Positions 58,413-64,000 of a stretch of DNA of 64,000 nt are shown in pieces. Below the pieces are notes generated by a model, which saw nothing but the letters and a program-made list of their open reading frames with translations, was not told the origin of the DNA and did no database searches. Position numbers and translations under genes: made by a program. The stretch is taken from the NCBI GenBank assembly GCA_030428255.1, contig JAUIBT010000010.1, positions 1-64,000 of the forward strand. The letters run 5' to 3'. This DNA comes from Alphaproteobacteria bacterium (lineage in GTDB: Bacteria > Pseudomonadota > Alphaproteobacteria > UBA7985 > JAUIBT01). The stretch's first letter is position 1, and each line of letters opens with the position of its first letter.

Positions 58413-59780
58413 TTAGGCAGCAGGCGTGCGCATGGTCACCAGCTCCTCAGCGGCGGTGGGATGAATGCCCACGGTCGCATCGAAGTCGGCTTTGGACGCG
58501 CCCATCTTCATGGCCACAGCAAAGCCCTGCACGATCTCACCCGCGTCAGGGCCAACATAGTGCAGCCCCAGCACGCGATCTGTCTCTTTGCAGACCACCA
58601 GCTTCATCAGCATTTTCTCATTGCGATCCGGCAGGATGTATTTCATCGCCCGCCCGGTCGAGCGATAGATCTCCACCTCATAGCCCTGCGCGCGCGCCTC
58701 GTCTTCGCTGAGGCCGATGGTGCCGACGCTGGGGTCAGAGAAGACCGCCGTTGCGATGGTGGCATAGTCCATGCGGCGCGGCTTGCCCTTAAAGTGGGTA
58801 TCGACAAAGGCCATGGCCTCGCCCAGCGCCACGGGCGTCAGCTGCACGCGGTCGATGACATCGCCCAAGGCATAGATGCCGGGCACCGAGGTCTCGAAAT
58901 GGTGATCCACTTCGATTGCGCCCTTGTCATTGAGCGCGACGCCCACCGCTTCCAGACCCAAGTTATGGGTGTTCGGGCGGCGGCCGGTGGCCATCAAAAC
59001 CTGGTCAAAGCGTTGGGACTCCAGCGCGTCGCCGTGCTCTTGCCAAGCCACCTCGATCCCGCCAGCGGCCTGAGCCAAAGACTCAAGCGTGGTATATGGG
59101 CGAATCGTGACGCCCTTGTTGATCATCATTTGGGTCAGGTGATCGCGCAGGTCCTCATCAAAGCCGCGCAGCATTTTGTCGGCGCGAAACGCCAGGGTCA
59201 CATCGGCGCCGAGACCCTGCATGATGCCCGCGAACTCCACCGCGATATAACCCGAGCCATAGACCAGCATGCTGTCGGGAAAGTCCTGCAACTCGAACAG
59301 CTCGTTTGAGGTCATGGCCAGCTCCGCGCCGGGTATGGGCAAGCGCGTGGGATGGCCGCCGACCGCGATCAGGATCTTGTCAGCCGTGATGGTTTGGCCG
59401 TCCAGGTCGATGCTGTTGGGGCCGATCAGCTTGGCGGTGCCGCGATGCAGGGCAACGCCCGCCGGAGCCAACACGTTGTTTTCATAAACGCTTTCCAGGC
59501 GGTCAATTTCTTTGTTCTTGGCCGCCATCAGCTTGCCCCAATCAAAGCTGGGCGTGCCACCTAAGGACCAGCCATAGCCCGCCACATCGTGCAGATCTTC
59601 GCCGACATGGCTGGCATAGGAAAACAGCTTTTTGGGTACGCAGCCGCGAATAACGCAAGTGCCGCCCCAGCGGTAGGATTCAGCGATGCCCACCTTGGCA
59701 CCCGTCGCTGCGGCCATGCGCGAGGCGCGCACGCCTCCAGACCCACCACCAATCACAAACAGGTCGTAGTGCAGGCTCAT
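58413..59780 (-). CDS. gor: Glutathione-disulfide reductase
   Basis: The 455-residue flavoenzyme has the FAD motif FVIGGGSGGVRASRMAA, the redox disulfide GGTCVIRGCVPKKLFSYA, the NADP domain VYGSGYIAVEFAGIMQGLGA, and the C-terminal GIHPTAAEELVTMR with the active-site His. It reduces oxidised glutathione with NADPH. The upstream Lys/Arg pattern after the Rossmann motif (AFRADKMLRGFDE) fits NADPH use. It is the first gene in a pair with a GNAT. Confidence 0.95.
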   Translation of the reverse strand: MSLHYDLFVIGGGSGGVRASRMAAATGAKVGIAESYRWGGTCVIRGCVPKKLFSYASHVGEDLHDVAGYGWSLGGTPSFDWGKLMAAKNKEIDRLESVYENNVLAPAGVALHRGTAKLIGPNSIDLDGQTITADKILIAVGGHPTRLPIPGAELAMTSNELFELQDFPDSMLVYGSGYIAVEFAGIMQGLGADVTLAFRADKMLRGFDEDLRDHLTQMMINKGVTIRPYTTLESLAQAAGGIEVAWQEHGDALESQRFDQVLMATGRRPNTHNLGLEAVGVALNDKGAIEVDHHFETSVPGIYALGDVIDRVQLTPVALGEAMAFVDTHFKGKPRRMDYATIATAVFSDPSVGTIGLSEDEARAQGYEVEIYRSTGRAMKYILPDRNEKMLMKLVVCKETDRVLGLHYVGPDAGEIVQGFAVAMKMGASKADFDATVGIHPTAAEELVTMRTPAA

Positions 59781-60027
59781 GGGGCTTCCTTTTCAAGCTA
59801 AAGTAGGGCGCAGGCCATCAGTGCAACGCCAGCGAGCAATCTCCCCTTGCCGACTGCGACAGACTTGACCACATTAGGAAGGTCAAACCCGGCCAGTCCA
59901 ACAAGGACCGCCCCTATGTAGGGACTTTGCCGCACAGCGTCCAGAGGGGGCGATCCCCGATAGACGCGGCTTTGGGCTTGTGGCGGGCAGACAGAGGATC
60001 AACTTTGGCACGAGGGCCTATCACCCC

Positions 60028-60684
60028 ATGTGTGGTCGGTATCAATTCGCAAGTCCCATTCAGGAGGCAGGCCGTTGGTTTGATTTGGCCAGCGTCGCGC
60101 CTGTGCCGCCCAATGACAACGCCGCGCCGACGCAGAACCTGGCGGTGATCGCGCGCGGACCCGACGGACGCTTGCACAGTGTCGCAATGAAGTGGGGCTT
60201 GGTGCCCTCTTGGGCAGAGGAGCCTGGCGGTGGCATGATCAACGCCCGCTCAGAGACCGTGTTTGAAAAGCCCAGCTTTCGCTATGCCGCCGCGCACAAC
60301 CCTTGCGTCGTGCCCGCAAACGCCTTTTACGAATGGAAGCGCGAAGACAAGGCCAAGCAGCCCTATAAAATCACCTGGCCGGATCATCCTGTGTTCTTCT
60401 TTTTGGGCATTTGGGATGTCTGGAAGGGTGGGCCGGCACCGCTCTACAGCTTTGCCATTTTGACTCGCGCGGCCAATCCCTCGCTGGAGGCGCTGCACGA
60501 ACGCATGCCAATCATGGTCGATGGCGAGCAAGCCAAACGCTGGCTTGATCACGACAAGCGCCACACCACCTTGGACCACCTGTCCTATGAGTCGGCCCAG
60601 GTAAGCTATGCCGCAGAACCGGTCGACAGTGCGATCAATCGGGTGCAAGGTCAAAGGCCGCGCCGCCAAGGCCAGTTGTTTTAA
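60028..60684 (+). CDS. SRAP/YedK-family abasic-site protein
   Basis: The 218-residue protein begins MCGRYQFASP with catalytic Cys2 after Met removal. It also has MINARSETVFEKPSFR, CVVPANAFYEWKRED and HERMPIM with the conserved Glu and His. SRAP proteins form a covalent link with abasic sites in single-stranded DNA and shield them. The start is fixed by the need for Cys at position 2, so the frame upstream to 59980 is not used. No SOS box of the alphaproteobacterial type is seen just upstream. Confidence 0.95.
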   Translation: MCGRYQFASPIQEAGRWFDLASVAPVPPNDNAAPTQNLAVIARGPDGRLHSVAMKWGLVPSWAEEPGGGMINARSETVFEKPSFRYAAAHNPCVVPANAFYEWKREDKAKQPYKITWPDHPVFFFLGIWDVWKGGPAPLYSFAILTRAANPSLEALHERMPIMVDGEQAKRWLDHDKRHTTLDHLSYESAQVSYAAEPVDSAINRVQGQRPRRQGQLF

Positions 60685-61132
60685 CTCGATCCAGAGGACC
60701 GACCCCTGACCAGCGACCACGGCCATCATTGGCTCAGCTTGCATCGCTTCGTGTTCGAATCAGTGGTCACGGGCCCGGTGATACGCGCATGTGACGCTGT
60801 GGCGATCGCGCGCATTTGCCCCCAGCTAACCTTGAACGCGGAGGGTTTTCCCGTTGAGGCCAACGCGATCTGGGGCGGCATTGCCGTGCATGAGGACCGC
60901 GCCCGAGGCGCTAGTGCCTCTGGCCGTGCACGCAAGGGAGAGTTGGCACGCACTTGCGATTCCGGTCTCGCAGGTCGGGAAGGTCAATTGGGGGGAGGTC
61001 AATTGGGGGGAGGTCAATTGGGGGGAGGTCAATTGGACTGGAAAGTTGCTGAGTGGTTCAGCCATCCGCCCAGCGCCGCGGGCCGCAGCCAAATAGGCGG
61101 CAAGTGAGGCCACCAGTCAAACATCGCAAACC
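60685..61132. other. Intergenic region with 15-bp repeat; no convincing gene
   Basis: In these 448 bases both strands have open frames (60739-61107 plus, 60826-61113 minus) but neither encodes a recognisable protein. Both run through the 15-bp repeat, whose period keeps frames open. I see no ribosome site that favours either. Confidence 0.5.
60982..61036. repeat. 15-bp tandem repeat, 3.7 units
   Basis: Three exact copies of ggtcaattgggggga (60982, 60997 and 61012) are followed by a partial fourth (61027-61036). Confidence 0.95.
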
Positions 61133-61483
61133 ATGGCGGTTATGACCTCAGCGGGCTTTGAAAGCCGCGAAGACCACCAACTGCCGCGCATTCGCCGCTT
61201 CCTTGCGGGCGTCGTCGAGGTGCTGGACTTCTACCGCAGCCTTGAGAGCAACCTGCACCGTGCTGTATTTACGGGCGTCGATGGCCTGGAAGGCGTAACC
61301 ATGTCACTTTGGAGCGATGAAAAGTCCATGATTCACAGTGTCTATGGCACAGGGCGCCATCGCGAGCTGATGGATCAAAGCCGCGACGGATCGCTCTTTG
61401 ATCGCAGCTCCTTCACGCGGGCATTGCTGCTAGCAGAACGCGGCACCTGGGGCGGTCAGACCGTGGCTGCTGGCCGGCTCTAG
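61133..61483 (+). CDS. Small ABM-like (dimeric alpha-beta barrel) protein, uncertain
   Basis: The 116-residue product has a C-terminal half (VTMSLWSDEKSMIHSVYG, then GRHRELMDQSRDGSLFDRSS) that recalls the dimeric alpha-beta barrel domains of DUF3291 and spheroidene-monooxygenase-like proteins. The N-terminal part is shorter than in these relatives. No ribosome site is seen at ATG 61133, and GCGG-type starts nearby are no better. Its TAG overlaps the stop of the convergent gene in CTAG. The gene may be real but degraded. Confidence 0.5.
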   Translation: MAVMTSAGFESREDHQLPRIRRFLAGVVEVLDFYRSLESNLHRAVFTGVDGLEGVTMSLWSDEKSMIHSVYGTGRHRELMDQSRDGSLFDRSSFTRALLLAERGTWGGQTVAAGRL

Positions 61484-61986
61484 GGGCGCGTTTTTTCAAC
61501 AATGCTGCCATCTTGCAGGCTGGCGGGCGCGGCGTCTTGAGGGCCCAAGGGGCGAATGTAGGTAAAGACCAAACGGTCTTTCGTGTAGCGACCGGTTGGC
61601 TTGCACTTGGCGTGGATTTCGCGCGCGCCGGTTAGAACGATCTTGGTCTCTGACATGTGCGGTCCGCTTACGGCGTAGGCTAAAGGCGCGCCCAGGCAAT
61701 GCTTGGAAAACACCCGCGCGGTGCCTTGGTACTGCTCGCCTTGCAATTGGCCGTTGAACAACAGAGTACCTGGGCGCACGCCAGCGGCCTGCATGAGGCG
61801 GCGCGGTTCGTAGTATTCGAAGATCCGCTGATCGCCCTGTGCGTGCAAAATCATGACCGAGCCGTTGTGCCACCACAAGGATTCGGCGCGCAGAGCACTC
61901 GGCAACACGAGCAACACGAAGGCCAGCAGGGCTAGCAGGCCAGCTTTGGGCGCGCCTTGGGCGGCCCGGGTGCGTTGATACAACAT
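61480..61986 (-). CDS. Small exported protein of unknown function
   Basis: The 168-residue protein starts at ATG 61986 with AAGGTGGAG upstream; a GTG lies three codons earlier. A signal peptide (GLLALLAFVLLVLPSALRAE) is clear. The mature part holds WWHNGSVMILHAQGDQRIFE, YYEPRRLM and GTLLFNGQ, with two cysteines (SKHCLG, AKCKPTG) that may pair in the periplasm. No named family is recognised. Confidence 0.72.
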   Translation of the reverse strand: MLYQRTRAAQGAPKAGLLALLAFVLLVLPSALRAESLWWHNGSVMILHAQGDQRIFEYYEPRRLMQAAGVRPGTLLFNGQLQGEQYQGTARVFSKHCLGAPLAYAVSGPHMSETKIVLTGAREIHAKCKPTGRYTKDRLVFTYIRPLGPQDAAPASLQDGSIVEKTRP

Positions 61987-62198
61987 AGTCTCCACCTTCT
62001 GCCCGAACTTGGCCCAAGCCTAAGTGGAAGCCCTAGGAGCGTATTCGCCTCGACAGGCTGACTTGATCGCCAAATCCAGCACTTGATCGCTTGCCCGGCG
62101 ACCAGCATGGCTGACCAGCTTGGCGAAACGAAAAATGCGCCCCATTGGGCAAAATGGCCCTTTGCAAGGGCGACTTTCTAGACTAAATACCAGGGCAT

Positions 62199-62272
62199 GC
62201 GGGTGTAGCATAGTGGTAATGCAGCGGCCTTCCAAGCCTCTGAGGTGGGTTCGATTCCCATCACCCGCTCCA
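62199..62272 (+). tRNA. tRNA-Gly (anticodon TCC)
   Basis: The 74-base sequence folds as a standard cloverleaf. The acceptor stem GCGGGTG (62199-62205) pairs with CACCCGC (62262-62268). The anticodon loop CTTCCAA gives TCC, the T arm is GGTGGGTTCGATTCCCATC, and CCA is encoded (62270-62272). It reads GGA and GGG glycine codons. It stands alone between convergent-type neighbours. Confidence 0.97.
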
Positions 62273-62373
62273 CGATCTCCTTGAAATTGAAGACGTTTTT
62301 CTGGTTGGCCACGGCAAGATTTCGCCGTCGGTGCGCGCAGTGCTTGGCTGGCGGACCATCCCTAAGGCGCCGG

Positions 62374-62994
62374 TTAGCCTTCTGCCAAGCGGCGCGGTGT
62401 CTCGAAGCTCTCCAGGCTCAACTGACCAGCTGTCGAGCCTGCTCCGCCACTTTGGGTCAGCCCCTGCCAAGCGCCGTGCATATGAAATTGCACCAGGCCA
62501 GCGGTCGGCAGCTTGTGCACAAGGCGCTCCAAAGCATCCGGGCTGTGTCCAGGCTGGAAGGCCGCCGCTTCACAGCAGAAATCGTGTAGGCCCGGATTGT
62601 GGCCTATGACCAACACGCGGCGCGCTTTGGGCCAAACATACTCGGCGACAATCTGAGCTAAGGTGGGTTGATCAGCCCCGTACAGACGATCCAACACCAG
62701 CGCCGGTCGCACCAGGTCTTTGGCATGGCCAAGCAGCTCCCAGGTCTGCAGCGCTCGCGTGGCGCTGGACACCAACACGCAGTCCAAAGGCAGGTCCAAA
62801 ATGCGCGCCAAATACTCCCCCATCAGCGGTGCTGCCGCACGCCCGCGTGCGCTCAAGGGCCGCTTAAAATCACTGCTCTGAGGATCTGACCAAGAGGACT
62901 TGGCGTGGCGCAAAACAAAAAGCTGCTTGCGGCGGCTGTGGTCGTCACCAGCTCCCAAACGGTCTTGGGATCGGAGTTTAGGGTCTTTCTTCAC
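62374..62994 (-). CDS. SixA-like histidine phosphatase
   Basis: The 206-residue protein has the phosphoacceptor motif FVLRHAKSSWSD, then RPLSARGRAAAPLMG, SSATRALQTWELL and VIGHNPGLHDFCC with the second catalytic His. Members remove phosphate from phosphohistidine (SixA) or small molecules. It starts with GTG at 62994, with GGAGG 7 bases before, about 20 bases after the zinc-ribbon gene. The first 22 residues are basic and unstructured. Confidence 0.9.
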   Translation of the reverse strand: MKKDPKLRSQDRLGAGDDHSRRKQLFVLRHAKSSWSDPQSSDFKRPLSARGRAAAPLMGEYLARILDLPLDCVLVSSATRALQTWELLGHAKDLVRPALVLDRLYGADQPTLAQIVAEYVWPKARRVLVIGHNPGLHDFCCEAAAFQPGHSPDALERLVHKLPTAGLVQFHMHGAWQGLTQSGGAGSTAGQLSLESFETPRRLAEG

Positions 62995-63012
62995 GCCTGC
63001 GCCTCCACCGAA

Positions 63013-63288
63013 TCAGCCCTTGGGATAGCAATCTGGGCAGCGGCGACCAGCCTCGTGAAATACTTGGCACTTGGAGCACTGTACCATGGGCTTGGCCTCG
63101 ACGACCGAACCCGAGCGGTGTTCACGCGACTGGCTTGCACGCGACTGGCTTTGCGCTTGCTTGCGCGCGCCCGACCTCCGCGCTGAAGTGTCGGCCCCTT
63201 TCTTGGCGCGATCAAAGCGGCCAACAAAGCGAAACAGACTCCAAAGCCCGATCAGGATCAGAACGAAGGAGACGAGTTTTGCAAACAT
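63013..63288 (-). CDS. Membrane-anchored zinc-ribbon-like small protein
   Basis: The 91-residue protein starts with one membrane segment (LVSFVLILIGLWSLFRFVG), then a Ser/Arg/Gln-rich linker, and ends with VQCSKCQVFHEAGRRCPDC, two CxxC pairs that could bind zinc. It is followed by the SixA-like gene on the same strand. The pattern resembles small PP0621-type proteins of unknown function. Confidence 0.75.
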   Translation of the reverse strand: MFAKLVSFVLILIGLWSLFRFVGRFDRAKKGADTSARRSGARKQAQSQSRASQSREHRSGSVVEAKPMVQCSKCQVFHEAGRRCPDCYPKG

Positions 63289-63399
63289 GGGACCTCTGCG
63301 ATTGTGGCGGGCGGCGCAACGTTCTGCGACTTGTTTGGCGGATTATGCGGGGCAAAGCAAGGTTACAAACTGCCCCGGCAGCTTAGCTGCAAACGCGCG

Positions 63400-64000
63400 C
63401 TAAAGCCCAAAGCGCGCCCACAAGGCACGCTCCTCAACCGCTTGTATGGTTTGTTCGGGCAGACTGTTGGTCTGGGCAGCGAACCCAAGGCCGACTTGAG
63501 CACCGAACATGGACAGCAGGCCGCCGCGACGCTGCTCGAACACTTGGAAGCGCACCTTGGGCCCAAACTTCGCTTGAGCAACGCTGATCAGATCGCCCAA
63601 GCCGTCGATCAGGCCCAGATCCAGCGCACGCGGACCCAGCCAGACATCGCCGTTCATCAAGCTGGCGTCGTCGCCTTTCAGCTTGTCGTTTCGGCGCGCG
63701 CGCACATGATCGATAAAGGTCTGGTGCAAGTCTTCAAACAGACCTTTGAGCCAAACCTGGTCGCTCTCTTTTTCCGGCTGAAAAGGGTCCAGCTTGAGTT
63801 TATTTTCGCCCGCGGTGGTCACGCGGCGCTCAATTCCATAGCGCGCGATCAGCTCGTTAAAGCCAAACCCAGCGCGAATGACACCGATTGAGCCGACAAT
63901 CGACGCCGCATCGGCGTGGATCTCGTCAGCGGCGCAGGCAATCCAATATCCACCTGAGGCTGCAACGTCCTCGACCACGGCGAAGACCGGCTTTTTGTGT
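63400..64000 (-). CDS. S49-family signal peptide peptidase (SohB/SppA-like), N-terminus cut by window edge
   Basis: The frame is open across the right edge. The visible 200 residues hold the serine-protease region KKPVFAVVEDVAASGGYWIA with the nucleophile Ser, then SIVGSIGVIRAGFGFNELIA and a later MNGDVWLGPRALDLGLIDGL. S49 peptidases degrade signal peptides or membrane proteins with a Ser-Lys dyad; the Lys is in the visible stretch around ITTAGENKLKLDPF or upstream. A GTG at 63978 is in frame but is not taken as the start, since conserved sequence continues upstream. Confidence 0.92.
   Translation of the reverse strand, partial: HKKPVFAVVEDVAASGGYWIACAADEIHADAASIVGSIGVIRAGFGFNELIARYGIERRVTTAGENKLKLDPFQPEKESDQVWLKGLFEDLHQTFIDHVRARRNDKLKGDDASLMNGDVWLGPRALDLGLIDGLGDLISVAQAKFGPKVRFQVFEQRRGGLLSMFGAQVGLGFAAQTNSLPEQTIQAVEERALWARFGL

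Noticed and set aside
60739-61107. Possible 122-residue protein with QLGGG repeats
   Set aside because: No family, no ribosome site, and most of the C-terminal part is the 15-bp repeat. Kept as intergenic.

Overview
The window looks like a piece of chromosome from a GC-rich alphaproteobacterium. This is inferred from gene content and not from a marker phylogeny. The F1 ATP synthase genes (atpH-A-G-D-C) form a cluster of their own without F0 genes. There is a PhaR-type PHA regulator with a phasin, a cvpA-purF pair, an endonuclease-type MutL, and several families common in alphaproteobacteria (DUF3422, DUF2937, DUF502, DUF1508, FemAB-like GNAT). No phage, plasmid or CRISPR signature is visible. 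The only recognised mobile element is the end of an IS5-family insertion sequence at the left edge, next to a thioredoxin gene.

Layout. 1-1450: IS end, thioredoxin-like protein and CcdA-like membrane protein (a thiol-redox pair). 1551-3590: mutL. 3971-9600: ATP synthase F1 operon with pyrE inserted between atpG and atpD, a short epsilon subunit, and a strong terminator. 9969-14439: three-gene surface-sugar cluster (sugar aminotransferase and two tandem paralogous glycosyltransferases). 14722-24833: polyhydroxyalkanoate and C4 metabolism, with phaE-phaC-CoA transferase, iron alcohol dehydrogenase, acetolactate synthase-like enzyme, phasin under two candidate PhaR operators, phaR and an alpha/beta hydrolase. 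24889-29644: zinc alcohol dehydrogenase, DUF3179, a small exported protein, DUF502 and GNAT. 29824-33883: dnaB, cvpA, purF. 33971-38709: DUF2937, SDR, CoxS- and CoxM-like subunits without a large subunit, a degenerate lyase and DoxX. 38964-41733: HbpS/GlcG-like protein divergent from malate synthase G. 41791-47143: small DUF genes, Ldh-family dehydrogenase, FemAB-like GNAT, pyridoxal kinase and a CitE-like lyase. 47170-56484: SDR divergent from a 1240-residue acetoacetyl-CoA synthetase fusion, then an aldehyde dehydrogenase/MmgE-PrpD operon and DUF3422. 56595-64000: outer-membrane protein, glutathione reductase with a GNAT, an SRAP protein, small exported proteins, tRNA-Gly(TCC), SixA-like phosphatase, a zinc-ribbon protein and an S49 peptidase cut by the right edge.

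The most coherent theme is storage and use of acetyl/acetoacetyl units: PHA synthase III, phasin, PhaR, a CoA transferase, acetoacetyl-CoA synthetase, malate synthase G and a CitE-like lyase. The most unusual single gene is the acetoacetyl-CoA synthetase, which carries an acidic 15-bp-repeat linker and a C-terminal PaaK-like adenylation domain whose catalytic motifs look ruined. A second pattern, not tied to a gene family, is that short in-frame tandem duplications, mostly of 15 bp, recur at five unrelated loci in 64 kb.
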